A stretch of DNA of 64,000 bases from Ignelater luminosus (lineage: Eukaryota > Arthropoda > Insecta > Coleoptera > Elateridae), in NCBI GenBank assembly GCA_011009095.1, contig VTPC01000030.1, positions 187,810 to 251,809 of the forward strand, in the 5' to 3' direction. Below are positions 1 through 13,143 of the stretch, in pieces. The first letter of the stretch is position 1; each line of letters begins with the position of its first letter. Both the position numbers and the translations under genes were made by a program. The notes beneath the pieces are model-generated. The model was not told where the DNA came from and searched no databases. It saw nothing but the letters and a program-made list of their open reading frames with translations.

Positions 1-2150
1 CTAACTAGATTTTTTATAGAAAAGGCCTTTGATAATATGCGGCAAACAAAAACCGCAATAAGAATTGAAAATTCAGAAAGTATTTTATCACATATATGTC
101 CAAAAATACATGGAATTATTATAAAAGTAACAAAAGGTAAGAATGCGATGTGTTTCCAGATATATAAACCGGAAAATCTGACCGCAACACAAATAGAAAT
201 TATAATAGCATTTAACATAATACGAATATAGCTAAAAATTGTCTGAAAGAATGAACTGGAAATTTAAATATTAGAATTCTTATACTTAACTTGTGACTAA
301 TCCAGAAGTAATTCATTATATAAAATTAGATATTTAAATGGTAAAACCTAAATAAATAACATTGAGTAATAAATAGGAGCTGTCCTTTAAACGCACCTGT
401 TCAAAGATATCTTGAATTTAATTATTCCAGTAGAAAACTTCTGATGATTCGATTTCTAACTAGCTCCACCGTTTGTCGCTAATAGGCTTTAGCCCTGAAG
501 AGAAACAATAATTGAGATATTGATAAATAAAACATAAGAATTTCTTAATAAGTACAAAGAATGATTTTCTTAAAATTACTAAATTCATCTATACTATTAT
601 TTTAAATCAATTTAGTATTTTCAAAAGGGTGAAAGACTTTTTTAACGTAGTACTCTAAATTGTCTCTTTTGAATAGTAAGTTTTGCAAAGGTTAACTTTT
701 AGATGTCATTTTACAACATAATGATGGTAATCATTAAAATTTGTAACTCTAATCATTAATTTGACTCCCGTATTCAAATAAAAAGGTAACTGACAGCACC
801 GTCAGGTGTGTGACAGAATGGTGAATAGATCATCATCTACCATCTACAACAGTTTTTGCCTAATGAACCGATTTCTTTTCACGGTAGCCTTTGAAATGAT
901 GTGTTACGAAATATATATTTTTTTCTTCTCGTCTGCTACAAGCACCACAAATGACCATAAACATAGTACAAGTAATTTTTGGTTAACAAATTTATCATTT
1001 AAATAAAAACTGCTGCCAGGTGTATGAACTTAGCAGTCTAAATTGTTTTGTCCGTTGTAATTTTCGTATTAGAGCCGCTATTTTCTAATGAATACGTCTT
1101 TAAATTTAGCGGTACATTGCTTTTGTTGGTAGTAATTTATCAGTTTAGTAATTGCTTGAATCTTGTTCTTTTTAAAGGTAAATGTTGAAAGAAACGGAAA
1201 AAATACCATTGAATGTTGTTACAAAAGAATCGGTGTGTTTGTTTGTGGATTTTGTTACCTATTTGCATGAATGACGAGCATATCATAGATCTTAAAAAAA
1301 TAAATGGTATAGTAGAACTAGAATACAGCATATGCTGTTCTTTTACACTCTATTACAAATAGCCGTGATTTATTCGTCCTTTTTGTTCCTTTTAGCTCTG
1401 ACATTAATCGGTGTGTTCTTTTGAAATATTAAAATTAAACTTCATTTCACTTTGAAATACATACCTATGTATGTAGCTATAAATACGTTGTGGGAAATGC
1501 TGTTTGATACAAAATAACAGTTAATGTTTTAATTTAAAAATATTTGTTTGTGACAAATTTGGTTTTAGTATTAGCTGATACGCTTGCAGAGGTCATGTTT
1601 TGCAACAAACTACTTGTAAGCTGTGTATGTTTGCAAATTCACATTTAAGTTGACCCTGAAAATGTTATACTTTGTAGGATATCATCGTATTACAAATTCA
1701 TTGAATATATTCTTGTTTAAGATTTGCATCTCACATTCCAAAACTCCATATCTCTACCTCAAACTATGTTAAGTCCAAAAATTAAATTTGAAAAGTTATT
1801 TTGTTTTGCAAACGTTGACAGTTTTAAGCAGAGAGATCAATGTTTATCATTATTACTACTTATCCCAATTTTACTATATTTGGGCTTAAGATATTTTTAA
1901 TCAATACCACTTACTAAGCTGTAGATTACAAAAATAGGAAAGAAACTTGTCCAAAATAGTATTTATATGTAGTACAACCTTATCAATGATACGTTCTATC
2001 TTCGGTAGCGGTTCTGGTTTTGGCTGATTGAAGATAATAGACGGTCGTTGTCCGGTATCTAAAAATAGCCATGCCGTCGAAATTTTAGCAAGACATTGTT
2101 CATACCTATCAGCTCGCATCTAATTCTGATAAACCATCATTTAGATCAAT
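1..2150. other. AT-rich non-coding DNA, nothing identified
   Basis: Both strands hold only short open frames (up to about 72 codons) with low-complexity, lysine/asparagine/isoleucine-rich or phenylalanine-rich translations, as expected by chance in AT-rich DNA. I see no family motif, RNA gene or clear repeat here. Confidence 0.6.
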
Positions 2151-2179
2151 GCCAGACCAATGGTGACATTTCAGTCATC

Positions 2180-4262
2180 TAAATGCAAAACCCGACATGT
2201 CACATTTTTTGGGAAACTGGGCTTTGTATACCGTTGTAATTGTTACTCAAAGCGCTACTGATTTAGTCTGAATAATGAAAAATGAGTGAATTTCATTCTG
2301 GAGAAAACATTATTCCATCGGATGTCAATAAATCTCGCAAGAAAATTAAAACTCCATCTCCAAGAGAAATAGCAAAACCAACCGGTAAGACTGATTGTAG
2401 ATAAAAGTGCAACAGTTGTTTTTCTTTTGTTTTTTTTTGTCATATTTATTCTGCAACGAGACTGCCCATGTTTCTAAAATGTGAACATGCAGGTAAACCA
2501 TACCAGCCTTTCCAATGTACATCATTGCTCACTATGAGAGATATTAAATATTTTTATGATTCATTTTATAAAACTTCAGATAAAATTACTCAGGATAACT
2601 GTATATTAAAATACTGTAGTGTTTCTGAACTTAAAAAAGGCAGAAAACGGAAAGAAGAACAAAACTAACAAATATCAATGTCGGCAACCTACCATGTTAA
2701 AGGAAAAGATGGGTTAATGGTTACTGCATGCAGACAGAGTTTTATGGATATTCTGACGGTGAAAAAGGGCAGAATTTTTAATGTTCTCAAACGTTATAAA
2801 AAAATAATGCGATACCCAAAGAACGTTGCGGCGCAGACCGATTAAAGGGTACAAATGACAATAAACGAGCGGCTATTAAAAATTTTGTAGTCACTAAAAT
2901 GCACTGAATCTCACTACTGCCGCTCAAAAACTTTTCAGAAATTTTAGTTACCGACAGAATTAAATATAAGGAAACTTTGGAAGATGTATAATAATAGCAT
3001 AACTAGAGACCTACAAGTTAAGGAGTCATTTTTTAGGTGCTCCAAAAACTGACTTGTGTTCCACGTGTCTTCAATTCAAAGAACAGTTGAAGAAACCATC
3101 AGATATTCATACAAAAAATCAGTTAATGATTTAACAGCGAGTGCACAAAATGCGAGCAAATGCATTTTACGATCTTCTGAAAGAAAAGCAGGCTGATTCA
3201 GTGGCAATAACTGTGAAAAGGATTTGGCTCTGCCAAAAGTCCCAGACCAGGCATACAGTTGAAATTTTATTATTTCACGGTCATTGAAGGAAGTTCGGAG
3301 GGAAACATAAATCCATCTACAGTCAGGTCATACGTATGGACTGAACTGGATCACCAAAGAGGGTCCAATGAAATAGCTTCCTCCAGCCACAACATACGAA
3401 TTTAATGACCATACAAAAATCATTCGCATATTTTGCGATGGCTGTGGAGCACAAAATAAAAACCCTACAGTCACTGAAATTTTAACCAATTGGCTGTTAA
3501 ATTTAAGCCCCCCAACCAGATAGACTTTTTGGGCAGATTAAAAAAGTCGTAAGCAAAGTACCGAAATCACAGGTCCAGAACAGTGTGTTAAAATAATAGC
3601 AAACTGGGAAAAAGTTTATAAATTGGGAACTGACGTTCTGATACGTGAATGGAAATCTACAATCCAGAATATTATAAAACCACCTGCAGAATAGCATTTT
3701 AAACTGCAAATGTCTAAACAAATTGTGATCTCAAAAACTCAGAACTGTTGTGCAGCGAGAGGTGAAAGCTTCTATGCGAATGACATTGTTACAGATTAGT
3801 CGTTGCTAAAAACAGAAATAAAACTAGTAATAGAGCCAAGGGTTAAAAAAAGTGGGTTACCATTGAAATCAGACAAAAAGACCAGTATCAGTAAAATAAT
3901 TGAAAAGCATTATGGACTTTCTTGACAAGTTCATAAAGAACTGTTATTTTTCAAGAAAACCTTTGACAAAAATCCGGTAGAGTCAGCGCCAAAAGAAGAT
4001 AAAACAGTACAACATACTACGGAAAATGAGGAGCAAACTGATTCTAATACTGAAAATGTTTGTTTAGAGGACAATTTAGATTCTGACATTTGAAAATGTT
4101 TTGTAGGACTAGTTGTGTAACACTCATAATAATAAATTTCTTTTTTCAATAAAATACTTAGCAATATTGTTTGTATTTTCTTGATTTGCCGATTTTTAAG
4201 CTTCAGTTTGTTGTCAAAACCCGAGAAGTCACCGCCATTAACATGCAAAACCCGGCATGTCA
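2180..4262 (+). mobile_element. Degenerate element of an unnamed insect transposase-like family
   Basis: The unit contains a broken coding region (about 2282-4093) between copies of a short motif, ATGCAAAACCCGRCATGTCA, at 2183-2202 and 4243-4262. The two copies are in the same orientation. A weaker third copy lies at 4213-4231. AATAAA-type signals follow the coding region near 4130-4160. The boundaries are inferred from the repeated motifs. No target duplication could be identified, so the true ends may lie elsewhere. Confidence 0.45.
2282..4093 (+). pseudogene. Pseudogene of a multi-copy insect protein family (transposase-like, unnamed)
   Basis: A reading starts at ATG 2282 and is soon followed by a plausible intron (donor GTAAGA at 2385, acceptor AG at 2459-2460). 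It then moves through several frames with many stops. Recognisable pieces in order are: an acidic/basic N-terminal part; a segment near 2520-2670 (SLLTMRDIKYFYDSFYK); SMSATYHVKGKDGLM near 2676; ESHYCR...LNIRKLW near 2905-2985; GAPKTDLCSTCLQFK near 3038; LALPKVPDQAYS near 3220; YVWTELDHQRGSNEIAS near 3332; and CDGCGAQNKNP near 3437. These match, from memory, a family very abundant in insect genomes whose proteins carry a Cys-x2-Cys motif and a DxCGGQNRN-type motif. I do not know its formal name or reaction. At least six frame changes make it non-functional. Confidence 0.6.
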
Positions 4263-5089
4263 AAATTTTGATCTCAATTTAAAGTAAACTGGGATGTAGT
4301 AGATTTATGAGTACCACTTGTTAGATGTGCAAATCACTAGGAGAAAATTGCACTACAAGTCGCGTCTCACTACAACAAACATATATAATATAGTAAGTTG
4401 TTTGTGGTTTATCTAAAATTCGTTTCAGGGAACTTGTCTGGTTTTACATTTAGACAACCGACTTACAACTTAGAGCTCTTAACCTTGAATTCATTACAGA
4501 AAATTAAGTATTGCGTACCAGAAATACCTTTTTTGCATAACATATAGCAAGCAAAATGGGCAACTTTATACATTTTAGGAAAAAAAACTGAAACCCTTCA
4601 GAGTCTCTTAACTAAATCAGGTAAGCCTATTCTAATAAACGACTATGAAAGCAACAGTTTTCTGCTTGACTTATTCTTACCCAGAAGCTTATCAAAATCC
4701 GCCATTTGACTTTCTGACTTTCTCATTTGTTTGTGAAAGGTTAATCAATTTTCAATACTTTGAGGATTCCTAAATCCTTAATTAAGTTCTACTTTCTTCC
4801 TGGTCTTCACTGTTTCCGTATAGTTTTTGCTTTTGTAAGCATCCAAGTTTTTGTAAAAGTTGGAATTCTTCACAGCCTCCAGGTTTTTGCAGATTCCTGG
4901 GTTCTTGCAAATTCTGCAGACCTTTAGATTCAGGATTCAAGATCCTTTGAGCATTTGTCTTTTTCAGACTTGTGCGAACCATTAATTATTGAAAACCTTT
5001 AGGTCAGAAATCCAATCTGAGGGGAACTGAATACCACAGCTTGGCTTTTTAATCTTCGGCATTCGTTAAGCCACTGATAAGTGTGGAAA
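4263..5089. other. Non-coding stretch with a degenerate internal repeat
   Basis: No gene is recognised. Positions about 4830-4960 hold an imperfect CAGRTTTTTGCA-like repetition. Read on the minus strand it gives a short Leu-Gln-rich translation (LQNLQEPRNLQ and similar). It looks like a decayed minisatellite rather than a gene. Confidence 0.4.
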
Positions 5090-5094
5090 GCGAA

Positions 5095-5245
5095 TTCTTG
5101 TCTTCACAAAGAAAATATTAATGAGAATTTGCCCCTTTTAGTCCCACCTGTAATAAAACCCTTGAAAGCTTGCATTTATAATTTTATAAAACGAATTGTC
5201 TTTGAATTTCAGAGCTTTGTGTATTCAGGACTACCAAAAGTGTAG
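5095..5245 (+). repeat. Dispersed repeat, copy 1 (pairs with 12066-12215)
   Basis: This segment aligns in the same orientation with 12066-12215. Shared blocks include CATTTATAATTTAT, AACGAATT and CAGAGCTTTGTGTATT in the same order and with similar spacing, and overall identity is moderate. It is probably a fragment of an unclassified interspersed element. No coding content is visible. Confidence 0.55.
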
Positions 5246-5840
5246 ATTCATCACTTGACAATATTTCTTCAGATCATTTTGCTCAGAGCATTCGGCGTCA
5301 TCGTTCATTATTATTAGAGAAATTCTACAACCGGCTTTGTTTTGGTATTTTTGCAACTTTAAGTGGCTGTAAAATGAAGTGTTTGAATTTTTAAAAAATT
5401 CGATGTTATACAGCAGTAAACGTTAAACAAAATTTAAAATTTGGAACGTACCGACGGCCAATCGAAACGTAAAACGACGTTTCAACAAAATTTCATTCGC
5501 TAATATGCAATGCAAGGTCATTATGATCCTATATTCTGATAGGTTGATGGCATACTTTTAAATCTTCAAACTGAGGACCTTACGTATAGCATTTTTCAGC
5601 ATGACGAGACAGTTTATGGTGATGCTGACCATTGAGAGCTTGTTAAGCTTAAATATTGAATATCAATGACAAAAATTTTCCTTTCTGATTCCTGTTTTCA
5701 GAAAAGCAATGCCCGCTATAGAAATTCTGTTGCTAACTTTGAAGTTATTTAGTAGATGGCACAGGTGAAAACGGTCTTTGCAATAGGTAGTGATCATATT
5801 GGTAGCAATAAAGACAACTGATGATTGAACCAAACGTAAA
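5246..5840. other. AT-rich stretch, nothing identified
   Basis: No open frame of interest, repeat partner or RNA-like fold was recognised between the dispersed repeat and the weak piggyBac-like trace. Confidence 0.4.
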
Positions 5841-5849
5841 TTGTCATGA

Positions 5850-6250
5850 TATTGTTGACCGATAGTGATAGTGCTAAAGATGTCAAGATTGAATTGAATT
5901 GGGGATCATGTTGAAATCATGAAGATACAGAAGTGCAATATCATTCGATTGATGATTCCTCTAGTAGTCGTAATAGGGACTTTGATGGTCCGCATTTCTA
6001 CTTGTCTCTTTCCAGAAAAAACGTTTCAATCGCAAGACTGATCACAGAGCGAGAGAACTCCCACCAGAAACAGTTTCTTCGATGTGGATTTCTGAGGGCT
6101 CGCTCGGAAATTAAAAGGTAGGTAAGATATAACGGAATTGCTTGGCCAAACTTTAGAAACGTGTTGTACTGCTCCAAACAATAAAGTGAGTTTTGATAAA
6201 CATGTACTCAAAATCAATCAAGAAAGATTTCCTTAACATAAGCCTCACAA
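5850..6250 (+). pseudogene. Possible N-terminal trace of a piggyBac-like transposase
   Basis: One frame gives an acidic, serine/aspartate-rich stretch (EDTEVQYHSIDDSSSS near 5925-5960, then RDFDGP). A neighbouring frame gives a basic stretch, FQKKRFNRKTDHRAREL (near 6010-6060). This order resembles the start of insect piggyBac-like transposases: an acidic leader followed by a K/R/W-rich segment before the catalytic core. No catalytic part follows, and the match is from memory and weak. Chance similarity is a real alternative. Confidence 0.22.
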
Positions 6251-9200
6251 CTTTGTACCATTAAGTGACAATCACATATTGGACAATTTGCTGAAATAAT
6301 CTCTGTGCCAATAAAAAAAACTTTCAGCTTTAATAGATAGGGTTTTCTATCCTCGTGTTAAACTTGCTATAACTTTTTAAGGGAGCATTTTTAGACATAT
6401 GCTTATTAAAATCCTTTTCTTTGTTTGACTCTGGACAATACACTCCTCAAGTTTGGCCATGAAATTCAGTTATACCCTACGTATTAATATTTAAAAGAAA
6501 ATTAAAAAAGAAGTTTTTTAGTGCAAATGGGAAAATTCTTCGTCATTCTGTTATTGTAAGGCCTCTTGCCCATATACTATAAGCACTTAATGTGATTCCA
6601 ATACCATAAAGTCTGCTAGTTTGTTTCTGTGGGCAAAGAACGTTCTGATTCAAAATGGTAAATCTTTCTGCGGTTACTCCACGTTCTTGAGATCTAGATT
6701 TGTGAAATATTAAAAGTGCTAAGTTAAGTTGTGTTGGGCTAGCTTAACAGCAAGTCAGTTGATTCGGGCATTATTTAAATACACCACAGTTTTTATATCT
6801 CAAAATGGCATACACTTCTTTTCCTGGATGCTATGGGAAAACGTCAGGTATCAGGTGTTATATTGTAGAAATGTAGTTTTCGGGCAAAAGATTGTATAAA
6901 GGGTCGTCGTGGATAGTCATAGGTTAACTCTATGTCAAGCAACTCGTTCTACAAACTTTCAAACTAAAGCTGATTTTACAAGCTAAATACTCGTGAAAAA
7001 TTGTTTAGAACTTTCAGAGAATTCTAAAAATCTGAAAGAAATTAGAGCAGTAAAAGTAAGATACCAGAAAAACCTTTTTTTACAAATCTTTCCAAACTTT
7101 AAACAAATTTTTTAATGTCTAACGTTTTTCTCTCTCCGTTTCCGCTTGTAGTTTGTATTATTTTTTCCAAGACATAGAAAAACATTTCTTTGTTTTTCCC
7201 GCCTTAGTGCAAATGACATCTTGTAGTGTACACTTACTAAACGCAACTCTGTGTGAGAAGTCCAGTCTTCTCATTAGCCCAAGAGACCCCAACCAATCAA
7301 ATTTGACTGTCTGAAATAGTGACAACCTTTTGTGGTGTTTTGCTTTCTCTTCGGGACTTATGCTTTCTATTGCCCAAAAGTTTTCAATAGTTTTGTTTTA
7401 AGTTAAGTGTCTCTCAGCCCTTTATCCAGTTAATTCATTTGGCTTCTTTTTGCACTGGCTGAGAACTTAAATAGACCCAATAAAGAGATTTGTTTTTTGT
7501 ATTGTCTGTTTCTCAAAGAAAAGTTATAATTCATTTTTTCTTTTGGTTTCATGTGCAATGGTTGACCCTTAGGGCGAGAAATTTCCCGTCAGTAGTTCTG
7601 AAGATCTAAAACCGGTATTTTATGCATAAATCCGGATATGTGGATACCAACTTGTAGGCTTCAAACTCGTTAGCTGCTCATTAGACCAGGCTGTCTGTTA
7701 TTTAGAATAAGCGCGTTCCATTTATAACACTTCCCGTTTGATGAACTTCTCAAACGTATTTTAGTTTCTACAAAATTTAGTTTTGAAGAAACCTCGTTGG
7801 TAATTATTCTCAATTGTAATTATCAGTTAAAAATTCCTCAAGTATTTTTAATACCGTTTGATTGGTAGATTATTCTTGGAATTCTTTAAAGAAATAAAGG
7901 TTACTTAGAAAACTAGATATGTATAATTAGATGTGTGAATGTAATAGTTAAAAGATAAAAAGCAAGAAATTAAATTGTTTCTTTTCTCCTTTAAATTATT
8001 ATAATTTTTGCACATCACGAATTTTAACACGTTATTTAGAAATAAAAGAATAAAACTGCATCCCTGCAATGATAATTCTAGTGTTCAATATTTCGTGCCT
8101 TCCTGTTTTAAACATACCCTACACTTAAGCTCATGAATTTCCGTTAAATTTTGAGTTGCTCGAGCACCTTATTTTGGCATCGGTAATAACAAGCAATTAT
8201 GATAATTCAACACCTTTCTGGTAAGCGAGGAGAAACTCTACAATGTGTAAAGAACTGTGGTTATAATGCATGCGGTCAACTACTGTTCATAGGATGTGCT
8301 TGATTTTTCTTTTGCTTCGGGAAAAAATCATATTAATGTGTTGGTTTTTGTTGTTTATTTTATTGTGGTTTTTGAAGCTTATTGTCGGCAGTGTTAGTGT
8401 TGAAATTATAGTCATTAAATTGAAAACTGTTAAACAAATATAAATTATGGTTATAAATTATAAATGTCCTAGACCTTAGATTTATGTGAACTTGATATCG
8501 TTAAAACTCGTACATATTTATGAAGCTGGGCTTATTAAATATGCATGTTTCCGGGTAAAAAAAATTATTCACAAACAGGTGGTAGGTAAAGTGTTAGTAG
8601 TTTATTTTACTAACTGAATAATAAGTATACCTTTTATGTAACTTACTTCTCCCTACAATTATCACTAATAATATCCTAAAATAAATTATTTTGCTGAAAA
8701 GAAAGCTTTTTCATTTTACCTTTGCTAGTTGGTTACATCGGTGATGATGAATTTAGTGCATTGCGTGCACATACTCCGGTTTTACTTTCTAGAACTTCCT
8801 AGACAGACTTTAAAACTGTTGGTTTTTTAATTAGGATTTTCTAACAATCCACCTTACCAGACGAGTTCAAAAAACCTTAAGTGATCCGGTACGTTTAATG
8901 TCACAAAACGTTTATTAAAAATATGATATTCGAGCATTGATTCTGTTACACTCATCTTATCTTAATATCTTTCACTTTTGTATATCCATATAAGATTAGA
9001 TTCATTAATCACTTTTTTAATTACTGACTATTACTGCAATAAGAACTAATTAATTATAAAGGTACCATGACCTATATCAGGCTTTTAGAAAAAAAATATT
9101 AATAAAGATATTTAAAAACAAAACCCTTTGAATCGAGTTATAAAAACTGTTGGCTACCTTTACAGATCATTATTCATTGTCAACAGTGCCATTCAGTAAA

Positions 9201-9978
9201 GATAATTGCCTATGACCAGTAGTAATCAATAATAATTTGCAGTCGAGGCCAGGAAACCAAAAAAATCGATTGTTGTAATTTAAAGTTTTTCTGTAAACTC
9301 CATTTACCACGGACATAAATAAAAGTTTGTAAATATGATATTTCATTAATCGATAAAAATAAAATATATCTATAAAGAGTTAATTAGTATTCTATCAAAT
9401 GGTTAGTGAATAAGTTATTAATTTCAAAGAACCAATCACATAATAAAATGAAGACCATTTAATATTTCCCGTGAGGATATTATAACTGCATTCTGTACCG
9501 GTTCAGTATTATTAAACTCTGTGGGTGTTCTATATGTAATATCATTCATCAGCAATATGTCACTGGTGATATTTATATCGCCTTAGTATAACCGTCTTGA
9601 AATATAGCAACCATTCGTATTAACATAAATGCTCGATACATAAATTAATAGTACAATTAGTAATGCAATTACAACACAGCAGTGTAGCTCACACTTTATC
9701 AAATTGTGCTATTAGAATGAAGAAATACTTCAAGCATGTTACAATTTAATCTTGATAGCTTTTATAAATTGTAACATATAATGACTGGAAAACTACATAA
9801 AAAAAATGTATTCGATCAAAAATCTGATACATTGTAACAGTAAAGGTAATACGCTTTTAAACAATGGTCTGCATTAACCCATATTTTATTTTTTTTCTTG
9901 TTACCATTCTCTTACGGATTCAAGGTGTTGAATGAATGGTGCCTCATATAGGTATATTTATTTAACTGTTTAAAGTAA
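6251..9978. other. Long AT-rich stretch, nothing identified
   Basis: About 3.7 kb without an open frame above the reporting length on either strand. It is rich in TAAT and TTTA words. I see no transposon signature, tRNA box or tandem repeat that I can support. Confidence 0.5.
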
Positions 9979-10148
9979 TACGAAGTGTATAGAGCAAACC
10001 ATCTTACATCAAACAAAACCATTAATTGGAGTAAAAATCTAGACCGGTTTGGAAAGACAAAACTGTTTAAAGACAATCAGACAAAAAACCGACTACAAAG
10101 GAAAATGACTACTGACTGTGTGAAAGCAGCTAAAGATTTCTATCAAAA
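9979..10148 (+). other. Short open segment ending at a splice-donor-like site
   Basis: One frame is open for 56 codons from 9979 and reads basic, ending MTTDCVKAAKDFYQ (ATG at 10105). It is followed by GTAAGT at 10149, a perfect donor hexamer. The segment has no recognisable family, and no matching downstream exon was found. It could be a small coding exon or a chance combination in AT-rich DNA. Confidence 0.15.
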
Positions 10149-12065
10149 GTAAGTTTTTGCCTTATAAATTCAATTGTTAGATGTTCTGCAGGTATTTTTG
10201 AGTCCCAAAACTACACACATTACTGTAGAAGTCAAATTAGTACACGCCATAATGAAACGATTCGTAGTTAAGCCGAAGCCAATACCTTCAATATTATTGT
10301 GTTTACCAAATCATGCAACCATCTGGATGTACAATATTTTCAAAGAACATCTTGGACGATCTTGGAGTAACACCTTTCATTTAGACCAAGAAAGTTGAAT
10401 GACACTGGCTTGAATTTAGAATTAAACGTAGAAGTTTAAAACTACGATATAGTTGATATTTGGACTATAACTGAATCCTAATTCTGAAAAAACCGATTCA
10501 ATAAATTAGAGAGTCACACCTGACTACAACTTTTCTTCAAAACTGCAAGTTTACTATTTACAATGTTACTGTCGATGGTTCATTTACAAGCTATAGCCGC
10601 TACTGCAGTTTTTAATAGGCACTTACAGACTTCGAAAGGCACAAATAAGAATTTAATATAAAAAATCAAAATATACCAGAGGGGCAACATCTTCTCGATC
10701 CTTTCCGCGCCAACTTGCTACAGTGCTAGTTTTGTTTTACCCTTTGGAGTACAAACGGGTGTGAAAGTCTCCGATCTGGATTTTCTTTGTTTGGGAACGG
10801 ATTGGACTACGTCCTCCATTAACCTTCTCGAATCGGACAACGTCCTCAATTGGACTGCTTTCAGTTCAAAGACTGGTAGAGCATTCCATCCTACAAGCCA
10901 CCTACGATGGTCGTAGATCTTTTCAAAAAGATAAACACGAACTACGCCCTCCAAAATTATACTTTCTACTAAAATATGCAGCATCCCTAAAAATCAGGTC
11001 TTTACTAATGACGAAACGTTCATCCGTATTCTTTTCCACTGCGTTGCGTTGTTATCTTAACGCTGATTGATTAGAACACAAGAGTTTTGATAAAACTGCA
11101 CCTGTTGCGACTCTGGCTTTCTTGGGGCTATCAATAGGCAAAATCACAATATGAAAATATTATCCTTAGGATTTTGAGCTTTTATTAACAAATAGATATA
11201 AAATATGACAATGTAAGGACAACCTCAAAAGTGTTAGTTCGACGTAATTAGAACACTGGAAGCAATAATATTATTTCTACCCAAATAACATCACGTATTG
11301 ATTGATTAGATTTGGTCAAATAATTATAGTCATTTTAGTAAATAACTTTTAGAGTTCAAAAACAAATCAAAGTGCATGCCATTTCCTATCTTAGGAGCAA
11401 AGATGTTAAGTTTTCTCTATTTCCTGACTTTGAAGATAATAATAGTATTTCATGATCCAGTAGCAATCAAAACCAAGAAAGAACTGACAAGTATCGCTAG
11501 TAAAATAGGTGATAACAACGAAACTGGTGTCCAAGTCGGAACAGATAGTTTTGATACATCGACGGATGTAAACTATAGAAGACATATTTTTAAATGTTCC
11601 TGAAGCCAGTTTGTAACTTTTTTTCTACTTCAACAGTTAGTATTTTGATGAAGATAAACATTTATCTGGCTTAATGTTTATAAAGGTCCAAGTGGTGCTT
11701 TTAGAAGTTAACTGCAAAATGCAACAACCTTTTTGGTGAACATTTTAAGATTGAAAACTTTCGGCATCTTATCATTTATAAACCAATGGCTTTTCGTTCA
11801 AGACTGTAATTGAATCTTGAAGACAAAGTTAAAAAAACATTAAGAATCTACAAGCGCTTATAAGATGTAAAGTTCAATTCAAGATAAATGTTATCGTCTT
11901 AGTAAAGCGCAACTGAAAGCTAACCTGATATTCTCAACTTTTTTATTTTACACCTTACGGAATAAACCTTTACAGGTTCTTAGAAAAATCAGAATGATTC
12001 ATTTGTTTTTCCTTAATAATTACCCCACTGATCAGTGTGTAAAACGACCAGATCCTGATCTCCAA
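10149..12065. other. Non-coding stretch, nothing identified
   Basis: Several short frames exist (10174-10398 plus, 10718-10984 minus, 11376-11603 plus), but none resembles a known family. Positions about 10800-10855 show two related words, GGACTACGTCCTCC and GGACAACGTCCTCA, about 40 bases apart. Their meaning is unclear. Confidence 0.4.
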
Positions 12066-12215
12066 ACGAAGACAATAATAATGAAAATTTTCCTTTTCTG
12101 GTTTCATGAGTGAGGAAACCTTTGGAACTTGACATTTATAATTTATTTATTTAACGAATTTTCTTAGAAGTTCAGAGCTTTGTGTATTAAGGGTTCCCAA
12201 AAGGTCCCGAAGGGT
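12066..12215 (+). repeat. Dispersed repeat, copy 2 (pairs with 5095-5245)
   Basis: Same orientation as the 5.1-kb copy, sharing CATTTATAATTTAT and CAGAGCTTTGTGTATT blocks in order. The right flank differs after about 12215, so the shared unit is about 150 bases as seen here. Confidence 0.55.
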
Positions 12216-13065
12216 CATTCTATTCGGTATGTTTTTTCTTTGTTAATTTTTACTTCTAGAAAAGTAATAGTCGTTATCAAAACTCTATTGATTTTTTTTC
12301 AGCGTAGAGGTTGATTTGCTAGGTTTGGTGCGAGTGATAGTGACTGTTACAATTGTTAACTACAAGTGATGGCGGTAAAGAACTCAGTTGAGCAAACCAG
12401 ATGGTATTTGATGGATCTGAAGGTGTCAGAGTTGAATTGAGAAAAGTTAGCAATGATAATAAGATGACGAGAAAGGTGCTTGATGTGGTACTTAATTGCT
12501 GAATAGTTAAGCAGGAAGTGGTTGTTTGGTTGTTGATGAATGTTTTGGCAAAGTTAATGATGGTGTTGATAGTGGTCAATAGTCGCAGTGAATTGTTAAT
12601 GTTCATAATAAAGTTATGGTGGTAATGGTACTGGTGAAGCCAGAACAACCCGCGTTCTTCTAGATTCCCTTAGGTAAAACTTCAGTCGCTTCCTTGCAAC
12701 TTTCAACATAGGGGGGGGGGTAGACGCCTGAAGACAGTCCAAAACTTTGTCAGGATGGCAGACAAACCCGAAGTATTTGGCTAATTGATGGACAATTAGA
12801 CACTGCTACGAGAATTAGTACTTTGGACTATTGTCTACTCATTAGATATAATTAGCCTTTATGTTATTACGTTTAAACAATGAAAATGCGTAAAAATTGG
12901 TTTTTTGCTGCATACTTATAATTGTTCAACTACGTTGATTAACTCATTGGAAATCTTTCCAAATCTCTCTAATCTTTCAACGTTTTTCCATGATTTGCCT
13001 TTTTGCCTAAGTAATCAAACATATTTATAGTTTTTAAAATACTAATTTCAAACTTTATCTTGCAG
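12216..13065. other. Non-coding stretch with a ten-base G run
   Basis: A minus-strand frame at 12319-12648 is rich in threonine, serine, leucine and asparagine and looks like low-complexity DNA read through. A homopolymer of about ten G lies at 12711-12720 and is unusual for this composition. No gene is recognised. Confidence 0.4.
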
Positions 13066-13143
13066 TTTGCGACTAATGCCTGATAGAATCAACGCTGAGG
13101 AATCTTAGAAGTCCACGTCAGACACTCAAGGAAGTTAATCATG
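13066..13143 (+). other. Candidate 5' leader exon ending in a start codon
   Basis: A pyrimidine-containing tract, AACTTTATCTTGCAG, ends at 13065, and GTAAGT begins at 13144. This bounds a 78-base interval with good splice signals on both sides. Its last three bases are ATG, giving ATG|GTAAGT. Frames within the interval contain stops, so it would be untranslated leader plus initiator codon, an arrangement common in animal genes. No adjoining coding exon was identified. The signals are seen; the exon status is inferred. Confidence 0.3.

Noticed and set aside
12319..12648. 109-codon minus-strand frame
   Set aside because: The translation is low-complexity (Thr/Ser/Leu/Asn) with no family motif, probably chance.
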